Shown piece after piece: positions 23,267-33,833 of a stretch of DNA of 64,000 nucleotides. Below the pieces are notes generated by a model, which ran no database searches, was not told the origin of the DNA, and saw nothing but the letters and a program-made list of their open reading frames with translations. The stretch is taken from positions 64,842,896 to 64,906,895 of the forward strand of contig CM060178.1 of the NCBI GenBank assembly GCA_030549775.1. The letters run 5' to 3'. This stretch comes from Tamarix chinensis. Its lineage: Eukaryota; Streptophyta; Magnoliopsida; Caryophyllales; Tamaricaceae. Position numbers and translations under genes: made by a program. Every line of letters starts with the position of its first letter. Position 1 is the stretch's first letter.

Positions 23267-24340
23267 AAATTGATTATACAATATGTTTTAAAATGTATCC
23301 AATTTCATTTTGGAACCGTCAATTTGAGAAATTTATGTAGGTTTTATCGAAATTTGATTCCTAGGTCAAAATTCGGGTGTAATGGAATTGGGTCGTATAA
23401 TTGAGTCGTTCCGCTCAATTGATTTTATAATATCGTTTAAAATGTATTTAATTTTATATTGGAAGTTTTGATTTGGGAAAATTGTGCGTAATTGATAGAA
23501 ATTGGATTTTTAAGTCAAACTCCCGCGGGTTTAAATTGGATTTTGTAATCGGGTTATTTTATTCAATTGACTATATAAATTACATTAGAATATGTTTAAC
23601 TACATTTTCGAACCGTCAATTGATATGTTTTGGCAAGAATTGATCGGGTTTGCGTTCCGGGCTCAAAAACCCTAATTGTGCTAAATTGCGTATTTCTTTT
23701 ATTGGTTTTGAGCAATTGATTATTTGATATGTTATAAAATGTGTTTAATTGCATTTCTAAACATTCAATTTGATTAAATTTATAGAATTTTAACGAATTG
23801 TATTTTCGGGCCTAAAACCCTAAATTTCAAGTGAAATTATGAAATCGATTACTTGTATTGTTGTTTTTTGAAAATTGAATTTATATAAATAATTGAAATG
23901 GTATTAATTGCTTTCTAATACCTTTAATTTGAATTAATTAAATTGAATTACCTGAGTTTGTGTCATGGGCTTTAAAACCCTAATTTTGAAAACGGATCGT
24001 CTTGAATTGGTTAATCGGAAGATAGTTTAGTTGAAATTGATTGCCTAGAGTTATCTAAAATTGGTTTAATTGTATTTTAAAACTATCAATTTGAGGTAAT
24101 AGAAGTGATTTGGCTGATTCGTGGTTTAGGCATTAAAAACCCTAATCTTCGACGATGATCTATAAAATTAACTTTTTTCTATGCGCCTTTTATCCAATCG
24201 ATTTCTATCTTTGGGTTTTAAATCATTTAAATTATGTTTTAATCTAATCGGTTTGGATTTGGTTCTATGTAAATGGTTGGGTTACCGATTTAGTTATAAA
24301 ACCTAATGAATAGGTTATTTTCGATAAAGTAATTTATAAT
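23267..24340 (+). repeat. Degenerate ~148-161-bp tandem array in LTR D
   Basis: Seven units each begin near (C/A)AATTGATT, at about 23267, 23415, 23563, 23713, 23873, 24034 and 24195. They continue with TTTTAAAATGT(A/G)TTTAATT, then AACCGTCAATTTGA, and from the third copy on AAAACCCTAA. Spacings are about 148, 148, 150, 160, 161 and 161 bp. Confidence 0.7.
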
Positions 24341-24652
24341 CGATTATCTTTATTGGGCTTTCCAAATTAATTTGAAATGTCCTAAGTGTATTTGTATTAA
24401 TCTTTTTTTATTTATATTTAATCTTAAATCTTAATAGAGCTATGCTTTTAAGTTCTAAGTTTTGGACATGTTTTCTAAGAAAGATCATTTGTGTCGTTTG
24501 TGTTTATTTGATTAGAATATGTGAATTATTGATTGATAAGATAGTTTCTAATTTAGTTTTCGATTTCTATCGGATCTAGGAAAGCTTTCTCGTGGATCCA
24601 CAAGCTATTGATCTCTCTCTCCCTCTTATCTCGCTTAGCTAGCTTCGGATCC

Positions 24653-24672
24653 AGGTAAGTCTCTACTTACCT
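24653..24672 (+). promoter_or_regulatory. Perfect hairpin containing a consensus 5' splice site
   Basis: AGGTAAGTCTCTACTTACCT is an exact 8-bp inverted repeat with a CTCT loop. With the preceding C it contains CAG|GTAAGT, the ideal U1-matching donor site. It lies between the transcribed-type leader and the rest of the LTR. Confidence 0.5.
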
Positions 24673-25622
24673 CCACTTATGGGTGTTTCGTAAGTGTCTA
24701 GCTAAGGCCGCTTGTGTGATATGTTATCTACTTGCCTTGGATGATTCATATATATATACCATGTCCTGTTGTGTATCACATGTTTTTCCTTAACGTGTTT
24801 TATGCGTAGCGCAGCTTGGAGTTAAGATATGTGGTACGTGTTTCTCTTATGACATGAATCTGATATCCGTATGTGGTGATTATGATGTGTTGTGACATGA
24901 TGTAACCCTCTAGGACATGCATTCTAGGGTGATTATTATTATGACATGGCGATGAAAAGAAAAAAAAAAAGAGAAATAAATGGGAAGTGAGTTGCTAAAG
25001 GGGAGTGCAAGGGACCCGATTAGGGTTTTGGGAAGAATTAATAATCTAGAAAAGGAAAAAGTAAAAATGATTAAGGGTGAGTGAGATGCGGGTTGAGAGT
25101 GAGAGTTTATGTAATAAGGAATGATTATGGGTGTTATGGGAGAGAAGAAATATTGGGTGAAAAGGAGAGGTTACTTGTGGGAGAAGAAAGGTACTAGGGT
25201 TGAAGTGGCCAACTAAGGTTTTAGGGCCACAAGTGGAACCGATGGGCAAAGCGATATGATTTGGAATTAGATCTAAATGATATGGGGCGATAAATGGAGT
25301 AATGTTAGTGTATGTGAGAGAAAGTTGGGCCACATAGGTCCAATTAGGGTTTCCAAGGGAAAACCCTAGAGGGAGATAGCATGTGGAGTGGATGTCACGA
25401 GGTGCTGGGCCTTAACCCATGCCCTTAGGAGTTTGGTTTTCATTATGTGTAAGTGTAAAGGCGAAATAAATATCGAGGTGTGATAAAGGGCGCAAGTGTC
25501 CCAAGATATGGGACGGGCTCTCCTAGGACGATAAGTGTAGATATAGTTAGCCATGCATGTCAAGGGTAAAACACTTTCAAATAAGATACTTTAAGACACT
25601 AATCACTTAAAGAGGAAGATGT

Positions 25623-26240
25623 TGAGCTGGGCCCAGACAGGTCCACCGGTAAATAATAGTGGCCAGGAGTCGGGGTGCCCTGAAGACCGTACCACCGGCA
25701 AACAATAGTGGTCAGGAGCGTTTTGCCCTGCATGATTTCCGGTCCACCAGCTATAATAGTGGGGGATTCCGTGCTCAACAAACCAAAGTAAATATACTAA
25801 GCCATGGGAAATACACTAAGTACTTACAGCGAAACACCATGTGAGTCGGGGCTAGACCGATCCAACGGTAAATAATAGTGGCCAGGAGCATCTTGCCCTG
25901 GTAACCGGTCCACCGGCAAATAATAGTGGTCAAGAGCGTACTGCCCTGAGTGTATACTTTCTGGTCCACCGGCTATAATAGTGGGGTTCCCGCACTCACA
26001 TGAACTATTAAAGAATATGTGTGGAATGAATATATTATTGATGAGAATAAAGAATAAGTCACAAGTACTTACAGTGAAACACCATGTGAGTCGGGGCCAA
26101 ACCGGTCCACCGGCAAATAATAGTGGCCAGGAGCGTTCTGCCCTGGAGACCGGTCCACCGACAAATAATAGTGGTCAGGAGCGTTCTGCCCTGAGTTTAT
26201 GTATTCCAGTCCACCGGTTATAACAGTGGGGTTCCCACAC
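25623..26240 (+). repeat. Higher-order repeat of CCAC...GTGG mini-palindromes
   Basis: Two and a half ~220-245-bp units begin near 25623, 25845 and 26090. Each has two subunits of the type CCACCGGCAAATAATAGTGG plus CCAGGAGCGTTCTGCCCTGG, then one CCACCGGCTATAATAGTGGG. Units are joined by GTACTTACAGTGAAACACC. CCAC/GTGG and CCAGG/CCTGG make each subunit two small hairpins. The frames across it are fortuitous. Confidence 0.75.
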
Positions 26241-27055
26241 TCTCATGGATTCATAATGATTATGATGTGAATCGACTATATTTACCAGAGATCTAAAGAA
26301 TGAGTCTACTCGGACCATAACCAGCTCTTTTATCCTTATTACTGCATGCGGCTTATGTGACTGGGCCTATGTAATGAGTTGTCAATAATATGGATTAATC
26401 CTACCTGAGGCACATGAGTCACTTTACATTTTGGTCATATCACCCTTATATGTTTGAACAGGTTGTTACATATGTTTCACAGGTTATTATATGTGTATGG
26501 TAGGACTTGTAATGTGGGTTTGAGTATGCGTAATAATGTATCAACGTATTGTATCATTTTTTAATATGCACTTGATGTATAGTTACATCTCTCCTATAAA
26601 ATAGGGTATTGGAACTTACTCATTATTGGACCCGTACTAATACTACCTTGGTTGAATGGGTCCTATGATGATCCACTAATGGTGGGGAGTAGACCTCTTG
26701 TGCAGGTTTAAGATCGGATACTGTTTTGGGGTGGAAGGCCTGACTTGAGTGAGTAGGAAATCCGGATATTGATCCTTCGGGATTTGCTTTATTCAACTGT
26801 ATTCATCTTTGGAAGTTAGAAGTGTTGTATTTAAATTTCTAAGGGCTTTGTAATTGATTTTTAATTTCTCGTACTCTGATAAGCTTTTAAAATTCGGATT
26901 TAATTGTTTGACAGGTTTTAGCCTTGCATCTAACATGAGATAGATGGATGACATTTATCTTGTGTTAGATGTGGCGGTAACATTTCCCAAATTCTCTCCT
27001 AGCTTCCGCTTTACTCTTTAAAAAAAATTCAGGAATGAAATTTGGGGGTGTTATA

Positions 27056-27164
27056 TTTCATGCTTCCATTTATCGAATCGCCTTAGAACTGCATTTCCCT
27101 TTTTCCTCACTTCCAGAATTAAGACGGTGACTTCAGGGACAAAGTCTTTCTTTAAGGGTAGTGA
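27056..27164 (+). mobile_element. 3' end of element B interior with polypurine tract
   Basis: About 110 bp lie between LTR D and LTR B2. They end in CTTTAAGGGTAGTGA directly before the B2 start. A frame reading GTKSFFKG is like the short tail that follows the integrase in plant gypsy elements. This shows that D and its neighbours sit inside B. Confidence 0.5.
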
Positions 27165-29979
27165 TGAAATACCCCAAAGCCCTATTTTAGGAATTAAAAA
27201 TAAAATAAGAATTATTTAGTAAGGTTTAATTAAATATACTATTTTTTAATGAAAGAAGAAGAAGAATAATAATAATAATAATAACCATAAAAGTAGGAAC
27301 ATAATGTAGAGACCTAATTAGTGGAGGCTAAAATTATTTACTAAACTAAAATAAATTTTAAGTACAATCATAATAATAATTTCTAAATTAAATAAAATTT
27401 TTAATTATTTATTATTAATAATTTTATTATTACTAAAATTCTAAGAAAATCCCAAACGACCCAACCACCTCACTTTTCTTTATTCTTTTTGTTTTCCTTT
27501 TTCTTCTATGTTTCTTCCTTTTCTTCTTCTTCTTTTCTTTTCACTTTCTTCCCCCTCCCTCACCGGACTAGGTCATGCCCAACGTAACCCACTCTATCTC
27601 TTCCCCTCCTCTCATTTCCCTTCTTTCCCTTGGGCGACTCTCCCTTCTTCTTTTTCTTTCCTTCTTGCGGCCAAGCACCCCACCCACGCCTATCTTCATA
27701 TTTTCCCTTTTATCTCCCTCTTTTTATTTCTTTATTCCCCTTTTTCCCCTATCTTCAACCTCCCCTCTGATTAGGGCTACATATATGGATGGCTTCATGG
27801 CCCTATTTATCTCTCTCCCATCATCCTCTCCTCATCCTGACCTATAGGGCTTGCTGCTAGCACTACCATACATTGGTCCCCTCCTGCAACTCCAACACCC
27901 CCACCTAACCCCTTGCTACCCTACCAAAACCCCAAATATGACATGCTCTTATGTATAGTTGTTATGGTATGACATGCATGCTTAGAGGCCTTAGGTGGAC
28001 TTGGGTGGTTATGGGGATCTAAAAGAAATAAATAGGGTGGAGTGAGTAAGAAAACGTGAGTAAAAAGCCTAAGTATATTGTGACATATGGGTGATAAAAT
28101 AAAGGAAGAAAATAATAAAATAAACGGTTAGAGTACAAACTTGCATGGGGAGTATGAGACTTGCATGGGGTATTTAGTCTTTGCATAGGGGGGGAAGTTT
28201 ATGTTGAAAAAGTTAGTTTGAGGTTTAAACATGGAAAAGAAAGAGTATTTTGGGTGATTAGAGTCACTGGGGAAGAGATAGTAAGTAGGTTGGTAGAAGT
28301 ATGCATAGGAGCCTAACTAGGATTGTTAGGGGAAAACCCTAAGTATAGATTATTATGAAAGAGTTTATAGAGTTTGGTTAGAAATAGGGTGGAGATTAGG
28401 GGTGTGTCATATGAATAGTGAGAGTCAAGTGAAAAGGAGGTTGGAGTTTGTGTGTAAAGGGAAGGTGTAAAAGAAAAGAGGAGTATTAAAGTTTTGGGGT
28501 GACCAAAGAAGGTTTCTTATCACGTGTGGAAGTCATAAAGTAGGGTTGTGATTTTGGAGTGGGTTGAGTGGAGTGATGGTGTTGGAATCAAGGGGAGTAT
28601 GGGCTATATATGAAAAAGAGAGGCTAGGGTCACATTGGCCATATTAGGGTTTCAAGGGAAAACCCTAGTAAGAGATGGTGAGCCTAGGTGGAGAAATGGA
28701 AAAGTGGGCCTTAACCCACATATATGGGGAAATTTGGATTTATGGTGATTAGAGTGGAAGGTGAAAAAGAGGTACTAGAATCTTAGGGAGTGTAGAGGTC
28801 CCAAGTTATAGGACAGGATCATTCAGGAAGTCTAAGGTGGAAGCGTGTTAATGTGTTAGGAGTCCATTGGGGGCATGTATGTCTAGTTAGAGGTTTACTT
28901 ATGGAATAAGACACAAATAAAATACTAATTACATAATGTGAAAGAATATTGAGCCAGGGCTAGGTTAGGATGATTTCCATTCTACTGACTGTAATAGTGT
29001 CCAGGAGAATTCTTGCCCTGGAGACTAGTCCACTACTATAATAGTGGTCATACATGTTCTACCTTGGAGTAGTATTTCTGATCTACTAGATATAATAGTG
29101 GAGCTTCTAAGGTTAATAAACTAAACCTTGTATGGTAATAAATCATGGAAAATACACTAATGACTTTCAACAGAACACCATGTGGGTCTGGGCCAAGTTA
29201 GGATGATTTTTTATCCACCTACTATAAATGCGGCTAGGTGAGTTCTACCTTGGAGTAGTATTTCTAGTCCACTAGCTATAAAAGTGGCCAGGTGTATTCA
29301 GCCTTGAAGTAATTATTTCCATTCTAGCAACCATAATAGTAGGTTCCCATACTTATATGGATATAATTCGAGAGATATGTAAAGACAATATTAATGGCCT
29401 AAATTCTAATAATGGTGACTAATTTGATTAACTTACTACTTGCATGACTTGACTTTTTATGTTATTCTCTATCTTAACCATATAGTTACCTTACTTATTA
29501 CGTAGCATACCGATCACCCCTTTCATGGATGCTGCTCATTCCCATAAGCAGTGGCCCCTCCTGAGTTTGTGGAGGTAGTTATAATATCCTCGATGATTTT
29601 GATGCGTATGATGCCTTGAGTGGGGAAGAATGATGAGCTAATGCACCTCGTTTAGGGTCCAAGAAGATGTTCTCTGGACTTGTAGTTTTTTGTTGTTCTT
29701 ACCATTTTTATTTCCCCATAGCGAGAGTTGTTTGTATTGTATTTCGTTCATGTATTAATATTGACATTGCGTATTCTGGTTTTATTTATGAATGTTGAAC
29801 TATTATAGTTTTTATTGATCAATCGTACTAATGATTTTAGTACCTTTAGCCTTGCGGTTAGTATGAGGTTGGCCATGGGTCAATGTTGTACTAATCACAG
29901 CAGTAGCATCCCCTGTTTTAGTGCATGGTTTTTTATAACAAATGAAAAAATTTCAATTGTAAATTTTGGAGGTGCTATA
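27165..29979 (+). mobile_element. 3' LTR of gypsy element B (B2)
   Basis: It starts TGAAATACCCC after a polypurine tract and ends GGAGGTGCTATA, a decayed GGGGTGTTACA; 2815 bp. Modules: pyrimidine-rich leader (27470-27920), CTATATATGAAAAAGAGAGG (about 28606), telo-box palindrome (about 28647), ACATAATGTGAAAGA box (about 28929), TATAATAGTGG palindromes (28990-29345), GCTCATTCCCATAAGC (29534) and U5 stem-loop (29856-29896). B1 is shorter through truncation but keeps a longer leader. No target duplication is seen (TGAGA before B1, TAATT after B2). Confidence 0.7.
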
Positions 29980-30153
29980 TAATTATTCACCTTATGTATG
30001 ATGTAAAAAGAAAAATAAACACATGTAACCTAAGAGAGAACTAAATGAGATAGTCAACTTATATATGATAAATTTCTATAACAAATTAAATACATGGAAA
30101 ACAACCAAGTGTTTAAAAAATTAGAAAGAAAAAGAAAAACAATCCAAATGCAA

Positions 30154-30571
30154 TGGGCAAAAGCTATCTAATGCAGCCAACCTAACTCATAGGCCAACAT
30201 AATTCCCAAAGCAATGGATAACTACTTATCATCCTCAACATACTTTAGATGAGAATTGTAGCCTTGCAAATCATCTTCTATCCATTTGAATAAGTAGCGA
30301 CCATACACAAGGAATTATTAGTACAATGAAGTATTGGTAAAAACAAACCTACTCTAACGTAGTGGGCAAATGCTATATAATTCAGTAACTCTTAGGCCAA
30401 CATATTCTCCCAAGTAATGGTCAGCTACTGGCCTAAATTATCATTCTCAACACACTTGAGTTGAGAATTTTAGCCTTGCAATTCATCCTTTACCCATTTG
30501 AAAAGGTAGTTACCATACACAAGATATAACTAATACAATGAAGTACCGATAAAACAAACCTACTCTAATAC
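30154..30571 (+). repeat. Two-copy tandem repeat, 209-bp period
   Basis: 30154-30362 and 30363-30571 are colinear from TGGGCAAA(A/T)GCTAT to AACAAACCTACTCTAA, with blocks such as AGGCCAACAT and TTAGCCTTGCAA preserved. 29980-30153 and 30572-30862 hold nothing I recognise. Confidence 0.75.
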
Positions 30572-30862
30572 AGGTTAAGGCTCATACTACACATAAAGAA
30601 ATTGCTAACATGCTACACACATAATCATGTTCATCACATATAACATAGTATAATACTTAGACATAACCAACCATCATTCAAAAAAATAACAATAAGGCCA
30701 TATAAAATATTCTCTATTAATTATCTCCTTATTAATATCATTATCTAGATGGGGATGAGTGTAAGATTGCTACTTCCACCATAATTACACACTGTTGTTA
30801 AAGGGTTTGCAATCTCATCTTCAACATCCACAAGACTCAGACTCATAGACCCAATTTCTTAC

Positions 30863-33578
30863 ATTAACACCCCAAATTTCATGAACTAAAAAATTCTTTT
30901 TAATTAAAAAAGTTAAACACAAATACACAGGTACTACCACAACACCAAGTATAACTCCAACTCTCGTGAAATTGGAACATGAAAAGAAAAGCTTAAATGT
31001 GTAACTTAAATGAGTAGAAATAAAAACATATTAATAGAAACATGAAAAGATATATGCAATGCATATATATTTAACAATGTATAAAAAGTAGATAAGTCTC
31101 TAGATCAGAGAACTATAAAACATGGAGGAGGAAGAGTATAAAAATAGGTAAATAATAACCATATATGGATATAATAACAAACACTACAAGGTGCGCCATA
31201 TATCGCTATTCAAAACTAACCTATTTACGACGGTGCAAAATTCATGTCCTTTGCAAGGGCATCCAACTCAAGTATCGATACACTATCATTTAAAAAGAAA
31301 CCACTGTATAATTAAGTAAATATAACCTAATAAAAGCAATAGCATGCTTGTATGTAATGCATAAAAGAACATGTTAATAAGGGCATAAGCAAGAAAAAAG
31401 AGAACATAGTAGCACAAGAATCATATCTAAGTAGCCTATTATATATAAGAACATGTGATTAGATATACTATCATGATATTACAACTAAAAGTATACATAC
31501 ACTCACGTGCAAGATCCACTACTTATTCGATCAATTATTGTTGTTATCTCACAATCCACTTATTTGTTTATTTGTCTAAGAACAAAAAAAAAATCTAAAT
31601 TTATAGTTATGTGACTGAGAACCTTATCTAAAGCATGATGACTAAGGAAAACCATAACCCATTAATGACACTTGATCCTTATATATATGTATACTTTATC
31701 GAGCATGTGGGTAGAAAGAAGTATCATTAACCCTCAACACATACCAATAATTAATGAAGACATCTAATACATGACCCTAGCTTGAATGCCATCCAAAATC
31801 GAGGTCATATACCAATTCTAGAAATTTAAACTATTTATAAGGTTAGAAACATCAAAATTTACCAAGGATAGATATGGAAAAAGTTGAGAATTTATTATTA
31901 ATGGAAATTCTAATACACGCTTGCTTAATATTTATGATTGGTTAAAATTCTAAAGTTCAAAACTAATGGTAAATATTCAACCATTTATCCTTATGATTAC
32001 TAATGAGTTTTTAATGAGAAATTACCATATGAACCCTCAATTTTATAAAAATTATAAACAATTAAATAAGTACTAAAAAATTCAATAAATCATGAAAATT
32101 TAACCGAAGCATGATAAGCTTAATTATAACACATTGGAACTTAGAAATTAGCACAAAAAAATAAAAATTCAAGTAAAAAGAAAAGTTTGACCATAAAATC
32201 CTAAAACTATGATTAAGCCCTAAATCATACCCTACATAGAATTGAATCATAAAAAAAGTTACATATATATGAAACTAAAAATTATGAACACATTAAACCT
32301 AACAAAATTCAATAAGAATGCAAAAAAAATGTAATTTTACCAAAAAAACTCCTAAACATACTTAAAACTTATAGCTAAAAAAATAAAGCCTAAACATATG
32401 TTATATATCAAAAGTTACCTTAAACACCTAAAAAATCAAGCATATGCATTAAAAAAATTAAAACAACAATAACCTCAAAATATGGTCCAACGAAGAATGT
32501 TTACAAAATGAACCTCAACCACAATCAACACAACACATCCAAAATCTATCTATCTTTGCCATAGTTATGTTTACATAATTTTCAAAATCCTAAAGCAACT
32601 CAAAATATTCCTCTAATGAAAACCTCCTTCTCTTGAATACCTTGAATAAAATCCACAAAATTTTTCAAAATAATACAAGAATAAAAAAACATTATTCCTT
32701 TAGGAGGGATGAACATGTAGAAAAGAAGGAGGGAAATGGTGTTCCTTCAGTCTCCTCAAGGCTTAACCCATTTTTTGTTTAATAAAAACCCTAAGGGACT
32801 ATAAATCAAGAATTATAAATTGAAAATCATAGAAACCAAAGTCAATGGACAAAATGGAGTAGAGATTTTTTTTTTTAAGGAGATAAAAGAAGGATGAAGA
32901 TGAAGAACAAAATAGGGCTAAGGTTGCATATATAGGTAGATATGTTTATAAACTAAATAATTAATTAAAAAATAAAAGGATAAAGGAGGGTTTGGTTGAA
33001 ATCCATTCAATATTCAAGGGAGGTTGATGTAATTTATTAAAGGTAAACTAAGGGCTTAGAATAAGTTTCATAAAGTTAGGATAGGATTAGAATAAAGAAA
33101 ATTAAGATTCAATGACTAATTATGCCAGAAACTAGTGAAATAATTTTGAAAATAATAAAACTATTATTAGAATATTTTTAGTTCATTTTCACTCAATAAT
33201 TCTAAAATACAAGTATTCTCAAAGTTCTGTGAATTTTACATGGTTGGAAAGCTTGTTTAAGGTCTTAATACATCATAAACATTGAATATGGTAGTATATA
33301 GTATTTTTTTTGTCAAATTCTTTATTTTTATTTTGAAAATGACTAGAAGACTAAGAAAACAAGAATAAATATAAATATTAACAAATTACTTAAAATTAAT
33401 TGATGGCCAAAAGTGGATGGTAAGGCTTATGGTATTTAAAAACATAAGAAGGGTTGATAAATTCGAAACAAAACATTTTAAAGTATAACTAGGATTTAAG
33501 AGACGTAATAAACTTTGATATAAACTAATGTTTCATAATTATATTATTAATTATATTTTAGAAAAGTGAGGTATTACA
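30863..33578 (-). mobile_element. Reverse-strand D-type LTR
   Basis: The plus strand begins ATTAACACCCCAAATTTCAT and ends GTGAGGTATTACA. These are the reverse complements of the D LTR end (ATGAAATTTGGGGGTGTTATA) and start (TGTAATACCTCAC). The middle is AT-rich and shorter (about 2.7 kb), with a purine-rich stretch at 32860-33000. No flanking target duplication is visible. The 62-codon reverse frame at 32062-32250 is not credible as a gene. Confidence 0.6.
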
Positions 33579-33833
33579 CGTGCACTCAATTTTAGGTGTA
33601 CAATACCTATCACAACTATCAATAGTGCCAATGGATTTTTGTTGAGATCATCAACATCTACCACACTTGGACTTCTAAGTTACAAAGCATAAAGTAACCA
33701 TGGTATCCTGACCTTAAGTATGGATACTTAATAATGGTACATAAAACTCCATATCCTTTATCCAATTCCCTAAGTTCAATTATTCGAGGACAAATGCATA
33801 AAAAGTGTTGAATACTGAAGTCAAGAAATGTAA
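33579..33833. other. Short interval, possible integrase tail remnant
   Basis: The forward sequence around 33770-33833 (CCTAAGTTCAATTATTCGAGGACAAAT and on to AAGTCAAGAAA) resembles the few codons that precede the polypurine tract and LTR of plant gypsy elements. The neighbouring LTR, however, is reverse-oriented. This is weak. Confidence 0.25.

Larger units (their letters stand above)
21795..27055 (+). mobile_element. 3' LTR of gypsy element D, about 5.3 kb
   Basis: It starts TGTAATACCTCAC after a polypurine tract and ends GGGGGTGTTATA. At 5261 bp it is exceptionally long. Modules in order: AT-rich start, GC/CT-rich block (22640-23040), ~150-160-bp tandem array (23267-24340), splice-donor-like hairpin (24653-24672), telo-box palindrome (25345-25368), palindrome-rich higher-order repeat (25623-26240), ACTCATTATTGGACCC block (about 26617) and U5 stem-loop (26927-26971). 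A reverse LTR at 30863-33578 shares both termini. The 158-codon (+) and 219-codon (-) frames at 22572-23231 overlap each other in the GC-rich block and are not supported as genes. Confidence 0.65.

Noticed and set aside
25599..26223. Several frames of 60-80 codons with repeated NNSGQERSAL-type peptides
   Set aside because: The peptide repeats are translations of the non-coding palindrome array on either strand.
25623..26240. CRISPR-like regular repeat spacing
   Set aside because: The genome is eukaryotic, the spacers are themselves repeats, and the units are part of an LTR higher-order array.
27508..27847. Overlapping 88- and 90-codon frames
   Set aside because: They lie in the CT-rich leader of LTR B2; the equivalent B1 region is not open in the same frames.
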